Below are positions 41,903-53,654 of a stretch of DNA of 64,000 bases, piece after piece. The DNA comes from Stagonosporopsis chrysanthemi (Eukaryota; Ascomycota; Dothideomycetes; Pleosporales; Didymellaceae), in NCBI GenBank assembly GCA_022560025.1, contig JAFISE010000042.1, positions 124,001-188,000 of the forward strand, given 5' to 3'. Each line of letters opens with the position of its first letter. Positions within the stretch are counted from its first letter, which is position 1. The position numbers and the translations under genes are program-made. Below the pieces are notes generated by a model. It was not told the origin of the DNA. It did no database searches and was given only the letters and a program-made list of their open reading frames with translations.

Positions 41903-43814
41903 TTAGGGAGCCGGAGCAAGCCTGGCATAGCACTGAACAGGAAGATGCGTGAGCTGCTCCATCGCTTCCGGGCTATCAAGATGGTGCGGCAGCTTCAGCA
42001 GCTCAAAACGCCACAGCACCAACACCACCGCCAGCCTCAGCTCTAAATACGCCAGCTTGCGCCCAAAACAAGCACGAGGCCCAGCTCCAAACTCTAGGTG
42101 TGGACCAAGAGTCGCATCGAACACCGTGTTCCCCGCTGCATCACTCTTCAGCCACCGATCCGGCTTGAACGCCGCCATTTCCTCTGGCGATGACTCGTCC
42201 CACGCCCCCGTCTTGCCGCCTCCCGCGTTCCGGTACGCAGGCGAGCGCAGCGAGTCGGGGATGCTGTGCGCGGGCTTGAGTATGCCACCCGAGCCGCCCA
42301 GCATTATGACCATGGTGCCCTTGGGGACGACATGGCCCAGGACCACGGCATCGGTGACTGCGGTGCGCGATGTGACGGATGCAGTCTGGCCGTAGCGCAC
42401 GAACTCCTCAATGCAGGCGTCGAGGTAGTGGATGGTTGTTGTAGCGATTTCGTGGGCGGTTGGGACGCGGGTTTCGGTGTATGCGGACGAGTAGGCGGTT
42501 CGTAGCTCGGCGCGGAGTTTGGATTGCACGGCAGGGAAGCCGGAGAGCCATTTCAAGCTCCACATTATGGTTGTGGAGGTTGTGTCGTGGCCGGCGACGA
42601 GGAGGCCGAAGATCTGTGCGTGTGTATGTCAGCCTTTGTGCGAGCCATATGTGTGCTCAACGTACTTCTGCAATCATGGCGTTGGAGTTGAACTCGGGCT
42701 TTCTGTTATCTTTGGCGGCGTGCTGCGACTCTCTGTGCACAATGTGGTCAATTGCGTTGAAGACCTTGGTCTCCTCGCCCTTGATGTCCTGCATTCTGCC
42801 TACGGATTTGTTGATCTCATCGGTGATCAGTGCATCCTTCACCTTCACGAGATGATGATGACGGTATTTCAGGTACCCTGGAAGAAGTAGTCAGCCGGTT
42901 GTTTGCGATTCGTGGTCAAGACGAGGGTGGGACTTACTTCCTTGGATACGAGGAAACGGAGACTTTGCTATGAACTCGAACAAATCCGTCAGTTTTATCA
43001 TAGCGTCGAAAGTTGGTGCTCGGGCTGCTTGTGGTATATTTAGAGAGCCATCGGGATGAAGTTCGATCGATTCCGGCTTGAGAGAAGATAGCAGATCATA
43101 CTGCCTCGTTGTAATAGTAGCCGTTTCTCCCGAGCCAAACAAAGCTGCCCAGATAGCCTCGAGCGCCGAGTGAGTGATATCAGTCTTTGCCTCAAAAGGC
43201 ATGCGCTCTGAGGTAGAAAGCCTCATCTTCTCTTGCCACAGGCCAATCAGCTCCATGAAGGTGTTGTGGAGATGAGGTCCCGCGACGCCGTGGAGGAAGT
43301 TTGGGGACATAATGTCCTGGATCCATTTACGTTATAACTTGAATCTTTCGTCGTTCGAATTCATCAGTGTGTGGTTTTCGGCAACGAAGCCGTACAACAG
43401 ATCGCTAATCATGTCAGGTTTGTCAAACTCTTTGCCACGGCGCATCAAGATGTCCTGTGATTCTTTGAAGTCGTTGATGATGACAACTGGTTTGTTAAAC
43501 AACTTGGAGAAGACCTGGGTGATTGGCGAGTTGTGGGCAAGAGCCTGCCATCAGTTAGCAAATCAAAGGCAACGCCTGGTGTTGAGTTCGAGCCGTACCT
43601 GGTTCTCCAACCAGTCAGTGAACATCTTGCTGTGCTTCAAATGCTCCAGCATGTCTGGAATATCGCCAAAGATCGACTTCGTCGCCTTTGCGTTGTAGGG
43701 TATGCCCTTGATTGGCTTAGGCATAAGCCATTTGTAGAAGAGGTAGGCCCCGAACAACAAGATAGCACTGGTAATAGCCAGTGAAGTCGGCTCGTATGAG
43801 GTTATCACAATCAT
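41903..43814 (-). pseudogene. Cytochrome P450 with premature in-frame TAA (probable pseudogene)
   Basis: Exons 43814-43599, 43544-42938, 42877-42666 and 42613-41903, introns 52-60 bp, about 581 codons. The frame is interrupted by TAA at 43332-43334 (codon 143), inside an otherwise continuous exon (FKL, stop, RKWIQD). No splice pair removes it. All downstream P450 motifs are intact: I-helix AGHDTTSTT, ExxR EEFVR, and heme loop FGAGPRACFG with Cys near 527. The N-terminus has a membrane anchor (SLAITSAILLFGAYLFYKWL). The TAA is one C-to-T change from CAA at a CpA site. The splice sites are good, so the loss looks recent, or the base is an assembly error, or the allele varies in the population. 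Confidence 0.8.
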
Positions 43815-45055
43815 GCTGGTAACTAGGATGTAGTTCAAAACTCGTACAACGTTGAGTATTGGTCCAACGATGTGGGGTGGAGCCAAAGAGCCAACGTTGT
43901 TCTACGGAGGCGATCTTGTAGGACAGGAGCGAAACTTATGCGGGATGACTGCTAGTCAAAAATGGCGGTTGGTACCTTGAATTGGACAGATAAGCTTACG
44001 GACTGCGGCCCGGAGCGTCAAGCTTGGCTTGAATGTAGTAGGAATGGTGCCAGGCCTTTCACCAGATCTTTGCCTGATACTGCTAATGCTGTAAAGCTCA
44101 ATTTTGCTGTCAGTCCTGTGACACAACTAATCACCAGAATATATGGTCAAACAGCTATTCAGCCGTTCAAGTGCTTACAGGGATGATGCGGCCGAGGCTT
44201 ACCTACTTTGACTTGTCGAAGAAATGCACAAGTCTAAGTCGTCGATTCACGCGGCTTACTTGCATGGAAACATTACCAGTTGGCCCTTGAAGACTACTGT
44301 ATCTCGGAAAGCTAAGAGCCTCAGCGAAATGTCGAGGCGACAGTCGCCAGCACGACCTTCTGGCTCGATCACAGGAAGCTCATGCTTCATCGGCTGCTGT
44401 TCGGGTGCTTCAGGAGAAGACATTTACCTTGCCGTGCTGTGCCAAGTGCTGTCGTACCCCGATCCTCTGACCCTGAAATAATGTGAAAAGGTTCTCCGCT
44501 TGAGCGAGAACCATAAGTGGCGCAAACAATCGAGTCTGATACGTAAGCTTAACGTCTGGCGCGCCAATGCTGACGAGATAATGCTAAATCCACATCAGCG
44601 GAAGCTAGAGGCGTCAGTCTGCCTGTCTTGTTGCCGAATGATCGTATTACATACTGCTGGGTACACTTTGTAGCCCAAATGCTTGCGTATAGCGTTTATG
44701 TCTCAGCACTATGAGAAGTTTGTTTGTCGACGATAGCGTCACCACGAATTCCATTGTACTCACCATACCAAACTATGTGGGCCTCACGCAATGACTTTAG
44801 TTCACGAAGAAATACACAGTATTAGAGTTACTCGTCAGCGCTGCTGACCTCGTAGGTAAACATCACTTCAACACATTCACTTGCGTTACATGGTCATGCG
44901 TAAACGCCCCCGCCACAACTTCTGAGCTACACAAATTGGGCGCATTGAACAAATCTTTTGAGAGATTTTAAGAACCCCTGAACGGAAACGTCTCTCTACG
45001 AACAATGGGATCGTATCTTGGTGCGCGCTAGACTTCTGCGACGCCCATACCCTAT
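43815..45055. other. Intergenic region upstream of the second P450
   Basis: 1.24 kb, AT-rich in its right half. Only a 55-codon minus-strand frame (44423-44256, starting MSSPEAPEQQPM with a good start context and ending at a possible splice donor) looks even faintly gene-like; it may be a remnant of a lost gene, but I do not support it as a gene. AGATAATGC near 44580 is one base off the GGATAATGC core seen in other promoters of the block. Confidence 0.4.
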
Positions 45056-46595
45056 TCACAACCTGGTAGCTTCGTCGATGGTGATCCCATTTGACAACTG
45101 AAGCCCAAATGGCAAACCCCGAACGTATTTACCCGTATATTGAGTGCCTCTTTGCTCAGCAAAGGCCTGATCGATGTCCTTGTACATGTCGTAACCGTTC
45201 ATCTCCTCGATAGTCAGTTTCTTCTTCTCATCCTCAACTTTGTAGTTAGATAGTGATGTGTTGCTTGAGAAGCCTGCGGTGACTATTGTCAGAATTTGCG
45301 TCGTTTGCTCATAGATGTGGCCTTTTTACTTACCTATGCGTTCATTGATGTTATACGCCGCCTTAGCAGCAGAGGCTTGGACTTTCGTCGCTCGAGGCAG
45401 GCGCACTTTCTCGTATACGGTAAGTGATTCCTTGATATCGCCTTTGAAGTAATCCTTGTTGAACAAGATGCCTATCGCTGCTGCATCTTCAAGCGCCATG
45501 CAAGCGCCTTGGCTCTGATGAGGCATCATCTGTGAATCAATCAGCTGATGTTCGCTTCACATCAAACGAGAATTCAAGCGATCACTCACCGGGTGGCCAG
45601 CATCTCCGATCAAGGCCACGGTTTCCTTGACAAGGTATGGGTAAGGCTGATGGACCCATAGCCGCCAAGGCTGAATCTCGATGCCTATGGCGAGATGTGC
45701 CTTGACCTGAGCATCAAGCTCAGGATATGGCGCAAGAAGCTCTTCCACAGATAGATCAGCGCCTCCCCAGGTATGGTTTGCGTAATCGCCAGCGGAACGA
45801 GGGAAGAAGCAATAGTATGATAGAAGCTCACCACCGTTGCACGGCGAGAGCACTATCTTGTCCCATTTGCCTTCTTGGCCACCCCAATACTCAAGAGCCT
45901 CATTGAGAGAATAGTCCACAAGGCCGAGCTTTCTAGCGTCCTTTGTTAGGACGTTGGCGTGCAGGCAGCTGGACTCAGCAGGTTGCTTTTCTGGATTCAA
46001 ACCAATAATCTTCCTCGTTACAGATCCGATACCATCAGCACCAACGATCAAATCGTGTTTGGCTTTGGTGTCGTTCGTGAAAGTAATGGTTCCGGACTCC
46101 AGATCTATTGTTTGGCACTACATTTTCATCAGCCTATTACAAGAACGAAGGCCAGCTTGCAATGTTGCTTACACCATGATTGACCTTGAGAATTACTGGT
46201 GTTCCGGGACCATCTTCTTGTAAAGCACAATCCATGAGCATTTTGTGCATGTATTGTCGGTGGAACATGTTGTAAACGTATCCCCATCGCTCTTCATAGT
46301 CTTCAAGATCGTACACACTGACAGGTTCTCCAGTCTTCCAATCTCTGTTGATGAGCTTCTTCAGAACCACTGGATCGCCCTTGGATACATCCACACCCCA
46401 CTCGTGCAACCAGCGGGTTCCATTTGCAGCGCAAGAGACTGAGGCTCCAGCTTCTCCAGCAAAATCATGGCGCTCATATATGATGACATCGTGACCAGCT
46501 CGACGCAGCGCAATGGCAGTAGCAAGACCACCAATACCGCCTCCAATAACACCCACACTCAATTGTATCCAGCCGGACTCGCTCAAAGACCCCAT
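45056..46595 (-). CDS. FAD-dependent monooxygenase, salicylate-hydroxylase-like
   Basis: Exons 46595-46173, 46117-45590, 45529-45334 and 45273-45056, introns of 55, 60 and 60 bp, 454 residues. It has the class A flavoprotein monooxygenase layout: the dinucleotide-binding GGGIGGLATAIALRRAG near residue 18, the DG motif in IVGADGIGS, and the second FAD motif ALIGDAGHPMMPHQSQGACMALEDA. This signature is that of salicylate 1-hydroxylase and relatives, which hydroxylate aromatic acids using NAD(P)H. It shares a 769-bp promoter with the decarboxylase gene, whose substrate type is 2,3-dihydroxybenzoate. An ortho-hydroxylase of salicylate or a similar acid is therefore a reasonable inference. The exact regiochemistry is not visible. 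Confidence 0.88.
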
Positions 46596-46980
46596 TTTGT
46601 GCCGAGTCCACTGTGATGGAAAGGTGACCTGCGTGGTGCTCTCAGCCCCTGAGTTTGTTGATTTACGAAAAAAAAGGGACAGATCTCAATCGGGTCGACT
46701 AGTGAGAAGTGAAATGGTTTCAACACAGGAAAGTGTAACGATAGGGGTCGATGAGATGCTCATGGTCAGCTGCACTTGAAATATAGACTTAGCCGTGTGC
46801 AACCATCTGCGCATGGCGCTCTATCAACTGGCCGACTGCCCACCCGCGGTAGCCCCAGCCCAAGCCATTGGATGCATGGGGCCAAGCGACACAGGTGGCG
46901 GCAAGGGAACTCTCTGTAAGCTCGCAGCGGATATGCGCTGCGAGTGTATCCCATCGTATGCTGCTAATTGGTTGACCGCG

Positions 46981-46993
46981 CGGTTAATGCACC
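46981..46993 (+). promoter_or_regulatory. Candidate regulator site, copy 1 (CGGTTAATGCACC)
   Basis: Matches copy 2 at 12 of 13 positions, 37 bp apart on the same strand. It starts with a CGG triplet, as Zn2Cys6 proteins prefer. Function inferred from repetition and location only. Confidence 0.4.
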
Positions 46994-47017
46994 TAGCCGA
47001 CGTAACCCCAACTTGAT

Positions 47018-47030
47018 CGGATAATGCACC
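47018..47030 (+). promoter_or_regulatory. Candidate regulator site, copy 2 (CGGATAATGCACC)
   Basis: Direct repeat of copy 1. The core GGATAATGC also occurs upstream of the FMO gene (54067-54076) and, on the other strand, between the SDR and dienelactone-hydrolase genes (55828-55838). Confidence 0.4.
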
Positions 47031-47364
47031 CCATCTCCACACCTCCGAAATGGGCAACGGGTGGGCTCTGGTCCACCGGGAACATGCAGCTTATCACTCA
47101 AAGGTATGCGGGATTGTGTACTGTGCATGAGAAGAGGGGAATCATCCGGTAATCGCACCTCTAAGTGAAGCATCCTTCAGGTGGGATTGCTAAGCGTGCC
47201 GTTTCGTCAGCACGATCCATGTGTTATATATGCTAGCACTTCTTCTGCAGCTGCACCCATATAACTTGAAATCTCCGCCTCCTAGTATTGCTTTACGACA
47301 CTTCCGATAACCTTTGTCTCCATCAATTACATATCCAAAGACTTCATCAGAATCGTCATTCGTC

Positions 47365-48451
47365 ATGCTCGGAAAGATTATTCTGGAAGAGGCCTTTGCA
47401 TTGCCTCGTCTGGAAGAGAAGACGAAATGGTGGGCCGGCATGTTCAGTACTGATGCCGAGAAGCACACAAGGGAAATCCAAGATTTGACTGACATTCGCC
47501 TGAAGTTTGCAGATCAATATGGAGTCGGATACACAATACTTTCATACACTGCACCAGGTGTTCAGGACATCTTTGATTCCAAGGAAGCTCAGGCACTGGC
47601 TGTTGAGATCAACGACTATGTTGCCGAACAAATCAAGCCATTTCCCGACAGGTTGGGAGCATTTGCGTAAGTGTTTTCCTCTTCCAGAGGCCCGGAGAGG
47701 CAGTCAGAACTAATTGTCTGATCACAGCACACTCTCCATGCACAATCCCAAGGAAGCTGCAGAAGAGCTGCGAAGAACAGTGACCAAGTATGGCTTCAAG
47801 GGCGCATTAGTAAACGACACCCAGAGAGCCGGAGCCGATGGCGAAGACTACATCTTCTACGACCAACCGGAGTGGGATGTCTTCTGGGAGACTCTCACAG
47901 AACTCGACGTTCCTTTGTACTTGCACCCACGCAATCCTACTGGTATTGTTTTCGAGAAGCTCTGGAAAGACCGTCAATGGCTCATTGGCCCTCCCTTGTC
48001 GTTTGCTGTTGGCGTCAGTCTCCATGCACTGGGCATGGTCACCAATGGTGTCTTCGATCGTCATCCAAAAGCCCAGGTTATTCTCGGTCATCTAGGCGAG
48101 CACATACCATTCGACATGTGGCGAATCAACCACTGGTTTGAAGACCGCAAGAAGCTTCTCAAGCCCGGGCTAGACTGCAAAAAGACGATCCGCGAGTATT
48201 TCAACGAGAACTTCTGGATCACCACATCGGGTCACTTCTCAACGACGACGCTCAACTTCGTCAAGGATGAAGTCAGCGCTGACCGAATTCTGTTCTCGGT
48301 AGATTATCCGTTCGAAACCTTTGAGGATGGCTGCACGTGGTTTGATAACGCAGAGATGAACACTGGAGATCGCCTGAAGATTGGGAGAGAGAACGCAAAG
48401 GGCTTGTTCAAGCTTGGCGAATACAAAGACTCGAGCGCGAAAGTGATCTAG
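47365..48451 (+). CDS. 2,3-dihydroxybenzoate decarboxylase-type amidohydrolase
   Basis: Exons 47365-47666 and 47728-48451 with a 61-bp intron, 341 residues. The open frame before the ATG lacks a good start. The protein follows the fungal 2,3-dihydroxybenzoate decarboxylase family over its length: MLGKIILEEAFALPR, SYTAPGVQDI, GFKGALVNDTQR, YLHPRNPTG, GHLGEHIPFDMWRINHW, and the metal-site DYPFE segment. These Mn/Zn enzymes of the amidohydrolase superfamily convert 2,3-dihydroxybenzoate to catechol without oxidation and can run in reverse with CO2. The Glu at residue 8 and the His, Asp and Arg of the later motifs are present. It is transcribed divergently from the salicylate-hydroxylase-like gene, which fits a common pathway. 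Confidence 0.93.
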
Positions 48452-49120
48452 ATGGACCAAGTAATCAATCAGACTTTGATCGCATGTATTTTTGGAGCAT
48501 GACTTGTTGCCGTGAAAGGCACGCCAATGTGCCCTGAACAAACGGTAGTGATTGATGTGCACATTAGTTATCGATTGGTGAAGCTGATTAGGCACACCGG
48601 GCGAAATCTGATCAGGTTATGGGTGAATTTTGTTAGAGGCGTAAGGGTAGAAGAATGTGCTTGCGCACGGGCCAACTTCCCTCATCGGAACTCTGGAACT
48701 GAAACTCCTATCCCCGAATCTCCACTGCTGACATCGAGACACTACTCGCGAGTCAACAACGGAACTGGCTGTTTCGTGGGCGTCTGGCCCACTAGCCGAC
48801 AGTGCCGTTTATCTTCGGATCCTGCACCAAGAGACAGATCGCCCAGCACGTTGCTACCCCGCGTTACGCTCTTATCATTCGCTTGACTTCCGTGGTATAG
48901 CCTTTCCTTCTTAGGCTGGCTAACTTTGATGATCTTCAGGCTGCTATCGTTGGCTGCAGCAGGCATAGATATGGAGATACTATAACATTATCTACAGCGC
49001 ACCCGCTACCCCTTAACCGTCTTCCGCGAACCCATACTTTTCTCCCACATTGGCGGCTTTTGCACACGTGTCCCACTCAGTACAGGGGAGTCGGTCACAT
49101 GACAGGTTGAGAGCCTCGCA
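48452..49120. other. Intergenic upstream of the Zn2Cys6 regulator
   Basis: 669 bp. A minus-strand frame at 48966-48742 (74 codons, true ATG) has no recognisable content. It should hold the decarboxylase 3' end and the regulator promoter. No exact copy of the shared 13-mer is seen here. Confidence 0.4.
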
Positions 49121-51537
49121 ATGCCTCGAAGGCCGGTGAAGCCGCAAGATCGTCAACGGGTTGTCAGAGCATGCGATCAGTGCAAATCCTCGAAGAAACG
49201 TTGTGATGGCAGCCAGCCTTGCAAGCCGTGTATGAAGAAAGGGTATGACGGCATATGCCACTATACCGCAGGGCGGCGGCATCATCCGCTGCCGCAACCC
49301 CCATCAACACTTTCCCACACAGCTCCAGCGCAGGATGCGCATTTAGTCTACGAAATAAGTGGGACTAATGAGGTTGTGTTATCCCCAGATTCGTGGGATT
49401 ATCAAGGCCCCACTGCTATATCGGCGGATAATACAGAGCACAGTTTTGCTCCTGTTGTGCCCCAGCAAATTCCTGAAGAAAGCGATCACAGTATTGACAC
49501 ACGAAGGTCTTCGATAGAAGTGATGGCGCAGCCATCTGTTATGCTATCCAGCGTCAGTGGAGAGAAGGGTATGTCTATATGACACTATGCCTCCCTAAAC
49601 GGCTGTGGCTAATCCTTTTGCTCAACAGTATTCGTTGGCAACACGGCGGCCATATCGTTCTTGCAGTTTCTGCAGAAGACCTTGGAACGCCACATCGGTC
49701 CTTCTGGCTTTACTGATGCCCAAGAAAGCCGAAGGCTGTTCGAGGCAGATGCGGTTGAGAACGGATCGAGTCGGTTCTACGATGGCCTTTGTATCGAAGA
49801 CAAGAAGGCATACATCCAGTACTTCTTTGACGCTGTGAGTAATTGTGCACTTATACAATCTCTGGGCAATACTGAGATCTTTGTAGTCAAATGGTCTACT
49901 AGACTTGTACACATGGGATGAAGTGTGCCACATGCTACAAGCTGAGACCAGAACGAATGCGCACGGAGGATCTCCTGTCTCAAATGTCCCAAAAACTCTC
50001 GAGATGGCTTCTTTGTATCTCATGGTTGCAATCGGTGCCCAATGCTACGGACCAACGAAAGATGCTGTGGTATGGGCAGCCGAGTTATTTTCTTACGCGC
50101 GTAAGCTGGCCTTCGCACAAATGCTCGAGAGCCCAAGCCTAGATCTTGTACGAGTCTTCCTCCTGATGGCATTCTATATGTTTGGTGCTTGCCGACGGAA
50201 CTCTGCATTCATGTACATGGGTTGTGCCTCCAAGGCCGCCGACATATTGGGATTGCACGTATCTGCCCAGCACAAGCAAGCGGCTCCCTCAACTCGGGAC
50301 GCGAGGTATATACACTTACAAGATTATCGGCCAGTGGATATCTGACAGTAATACAGACTTCGTGCGGCTAAAAGTATACGGGTCTTCGACGTTGTCTGCA
50401 GCTCGATCCTAGGACGATCGAGCAGCACACCATCACTTCGTCCAGGACACTCAAGCTACGTTAGCGACAGAGTAGACGACGGTACCAGCATCATCTACCG
50501 AGCTTTGGCGCTTGGTGCTACCTACGAAATATCAGCAGTCCTCGACACCGCCGTTATGAAGTCTGCGGAAGGCGAGCTCGACGTTGACACAGCTGAAACC
50601 CTTGTTTTAGCTCTGCAACAGCGAAGTCGAAACTTTCCCTCAATCCTTCGGAAGTCCACAGAGGAAGACTTGACTAATAATAGACATATGGTCATTGGTA
50701 ACGTCCACGTTTCCGGGGCCTACTACTTTAGTGTCATTCTGGTTACGCGACAATTCCTCATACAGCATGTTGTACCTCAGCTATCAGAGGGACCAAGACC
50801 GCCTCAACGTCTTAACATCAACAGGAAAACCAAAACCGACCAACTGGCCGATGCCTGTATTGAAGCGGCTACCTTCATGGCGCACATGTGTCACCAAGTC
50901 ATGAGGTCGGGCCAACTGCTCGGAAACATGTGCATTCTCAAGTAAGTTCACGCATGCACATCGAGCGAACTCAATGAGTCTGACAAGTATCAGGGCATGG
51001 ATTTTTGCCACCGGTCTCGTGCTAGGGTTCTCGCTCCTTGTTGAGGACACTAGAGATTCATTCCAGCGACGGACTGCGTTTCTCAAATCACTCCATGTGC
51101 TGGGCGAACTAAGACATCTCAGTCCTCAGGCTGAACAGTATTATGGAATACTATCGAGCTTCCATCAAACTATCAAAGTATATAAGGAACGCACATGTAG
51201 AAATACGCGTGCGTCTCGGGGGACTCTGGTGGACTGTGTGTTCTTGCCGGAAGGAACAGTCGATGTCAACGAGCCTGAGGCCATCGCGACGCAACTTCCG
51301 AGCCCAGAAATGACTATGCAAGACATCTCATCGGCTGATTGGCTTGATAGCCTCCCTCTGGACACGTTGAATGATATAGAACCTGTCAATAGCACATTGA
51401 TGGCAGACAACGATGTCATCATGCGTATGCTATGGGAGTCGGAGCGATACGCAATGGACTACCCGGCTGGTATGCTTCCGGATGCGGAAACAAGTGTAGA
51501 CTCTTCTGTTCAGAGCTTGGGCGCTTTGCTGAGCTAG
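49121..51537 (+). CDS. Zn(II)2Cys6 transcription factor with fungal-specific TF domain
   Basis: Five exons: 49121-49568, 49629-49834, 49887-50305, 50357-50941 and 50994-51537; introns 51-60 bp; 733 residues. The binuclear zinc cluster is at residues 18-46, C-x2-C-x6-C-x5-C-x2-C-x8-C (ACDQCKSSKKRCDGSQPCKPC). The middle part (SLYLMVAIGAQCYG, LDLVRVFLLMAFYMFGACRRNSAFMYMGCASKAADILGLH) is the fungal-specific transcription factor domain. The C-terminus is acidic and could activate. It lies centrally in the metabolic block and is the obvious candidate for a pathway-specific regulator; a CGG-containing repeat is present in nearby promoters. Target genes and inducer are inferred, not shown. Confidence 0.92.
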
Positions 51538-51867
51538 CAAGCCTGCTTTGCGTTGTACGATGATGCGTATGATTGAATGAAATACCTTGCTATGACTTAA
51601 ACTTTAGGGCCTGGACAGGGAGCCATACTCCAGCGCCTTGTAACTGCGCAAACGAGGATTGAGTTCTTGTAAATTCTCGTGAACGAGTGCTAACGAGCTT
51701 ACTGCACAGCTTTGATTGAATCACATTCAAGATGACTCCGCTTCACAAGAAACGAAAATATCAAGATGAAAAAGCTGTATACAGATTTGCATTTCAGTGC
51801 TGCGCTCACTATGTGATTTGTTCAAAATGACCGATACATCTCACAGTTTCCCAATGCTATTCTGTCC
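51538..51867. other. Convergent intergenic region
   Basis: 330 bp between the 3' ends of the regulator gene and the FMO gene, AT-rich, without coding content. Confidence 0.45.
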
Positions 51868-53654
51868 CTAACTCTTCTCCTTATATTCAGCCAGGACACC
51901 ATCGTAGTCCTTGGGAGTGTAAGGTGATATCAGTTCCTGCATGAAAGACGGCTTCCGCTTGTTTTTGATGCCAACATCCTTGAGCAACATATCAACGTAC
52001 GGAATACCCTCAAACACAAAATCGGGCAGACTTGCTCCATACCCGCAGGGATACCGCCACTTACCCCACTGTGTGTGCATCATGATCTCCTTTATAATCT
52101 CGTCCTGTGACTCGGGTGCTCGCTCCAGTTTCCCATCAAAGAAGGCAGTGATCCAGAGGCCTTGTGTGCTAGCACAAATAGCTGTGCTGACTGAAGAGAT
52201 CATACCTGCGAAGGCGAAGTTGCGCTTCCCTATCATGGCTGATGGAACCATGAAACGATAGTAGCGGAGCGGCTCGGCGTTTCTTTTGGGCTTGGAGCGT
52301 AGTGCAGGCTGGTTCTCTAGAATAGGGAACTGGTCCAAGACCTTAGAATCATACTCAAGACTGAGGTTTGCCTGCTCCTTTGCATCAATGGGAAGCCCCA
52401 GTCCGGTTTCGTCCAAGCCTGAAAAACGAATGGTCGACTCTTTCTTCCAGCCGGTCGAGCAGATCATGGCGTCTGCAATGATGGTTTCGCCATTTTCCAG
52501 CACAACCTGCCCGGGAGCAAGTCTCTCAATATTCTCGATATGAACGCGGACTTTGCCATCCCGAATCATGTCAAAGAAACTGGTGCTATAGTTAAGAATA
52601 CTAAGACCACTCCCAATCCAGAAGACTGAATGCCAGGGCTTCAGCTTTTGAAGCTCGGGGTGATTGTCATATTGATTTTGATTGAGGACATCATTGCCCA
52701 TCACTACATGTATCGTCAGCACTAGTGTACGCTTCAGGATTGAGGGTGTGCACTCACAACTCCAGAACCCTTTGACAAGTGCTCGGCCAACAGCAGTCTT
52801 CTCCAAGAATCGGCGCACAAACCCATAACCATCCTCATGGCCCCACGGGCACGGACTGAACCATGACAGTGCCCTGACGTTGAGTATAGTATCGATACGT
52901 TGTTTGAGTGGAGTTACATGTCGAGGGGCAATCCATACCGGGCCATTGCTGTCTGGTCTGATGATGAGGTCGACCGTCGCGCCGCTATCAACCATAGCGT
53001 AAGCTACGTCGTACGCGGATTTCGCACCGCCAACCACTACAGCATTCTTGACACCTTTCAGCTCTTCTTCGCGACGGCAGAAGTCTTTTGCGTGGAACAA
53101 TGGTCTGTCAAATTTCTCGGAGCCGTTGTAGTTGGGCATATTTGGTGTGGACGTTAACCCTGTTGCAAGGATGAGTTTTGTTGTGTCAACTTTTCTTTCG
53201 CCCTCAGGAGTGGTCACTGTAAGCGTCCACCCTGACTGTGTGGATTCTACAAGGCTGACAGTGGATTTGAATTGCAATCGCTCGTAGATGGCACAGTGCT
53301 TTGCAAAATCGGTGAGGTATCGGTTGAGCACCGCCCCAGGAATGTGACCCAGAGGTTTGACTCCATATGTCTTCTCCAACATAGGGAAGTCAGGAAATTC
53401 GTAACTTCCAAGCATGTTGTTTGACTTCAATCCAGGATACAGTCTCGCTTCGGACCAGGTGCCTCCGACCGTGTCATTCGACTCTAGAATGGCAATCTTC
53501 TGGTCCGGATGGGATTGAATGTAGGCCCGAGCGGATCCGAGCCCAAACCAACCTGGAATAATGTCAGCGGGCTGTGAATTGGGCAAAAGACCAGAGTAAT
53601 GTCTTTCAGGCACTCACCAGAGCCCACGATCACAAGGTCGTATGACTCAGGCAT
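51868..53654 (-). CDS. FMO/Baeyer-Villiger-like flavin monooxygenase
   Basis: Exons 53654-53618, 53552-52758 and 52703-51868, introns 65 and 54 bp, 555 residues. Intron 1 splits the FAD motif (VIVGSG / WFGLGSARAYI). FAD-binding continues with ILESNDTVGGTWSEARLYPGLKSNN. A second Rossmann motif (NAVVVGGAKSAYDVAYAMV) would bind NADPH, and the C-terminal dinucleotide segment is DAMICSTGWK. These are typical of FMO-like and Baeyer-Villiger monooxygenases of fungal clusters. Intron 2 is a multiple of three and stop-free, so unspliced RNA would still be translated. It has a true GTGAGT donor and a GCTGAC branch, so splicing is expected. Substrate unknown. Confidence 0.88.

Larger units (their letters stand above)
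46596..47364. promoter_or_regulatory. Shared divergent promoter (FAD monooxygenase / decarboxylase)
   Basis: 769 bp between the two start codons. It carries two near-identical 13-mers (see separate entries), a TATATAT stretch at 47225-47231 about 135 bp before the decarboxylase ATG, and GC-rich patches near 46830-46950. No coding frame is supported. Both genes should respond to the same factor. Confidence 0.6.

Noticed and set aside
48742..48966. 74-codon minus-strand frame starting MPAAANDSSLK
   Set aside because: A true ATG but no recognisable content, no intron pattern and a position in a promoter region.
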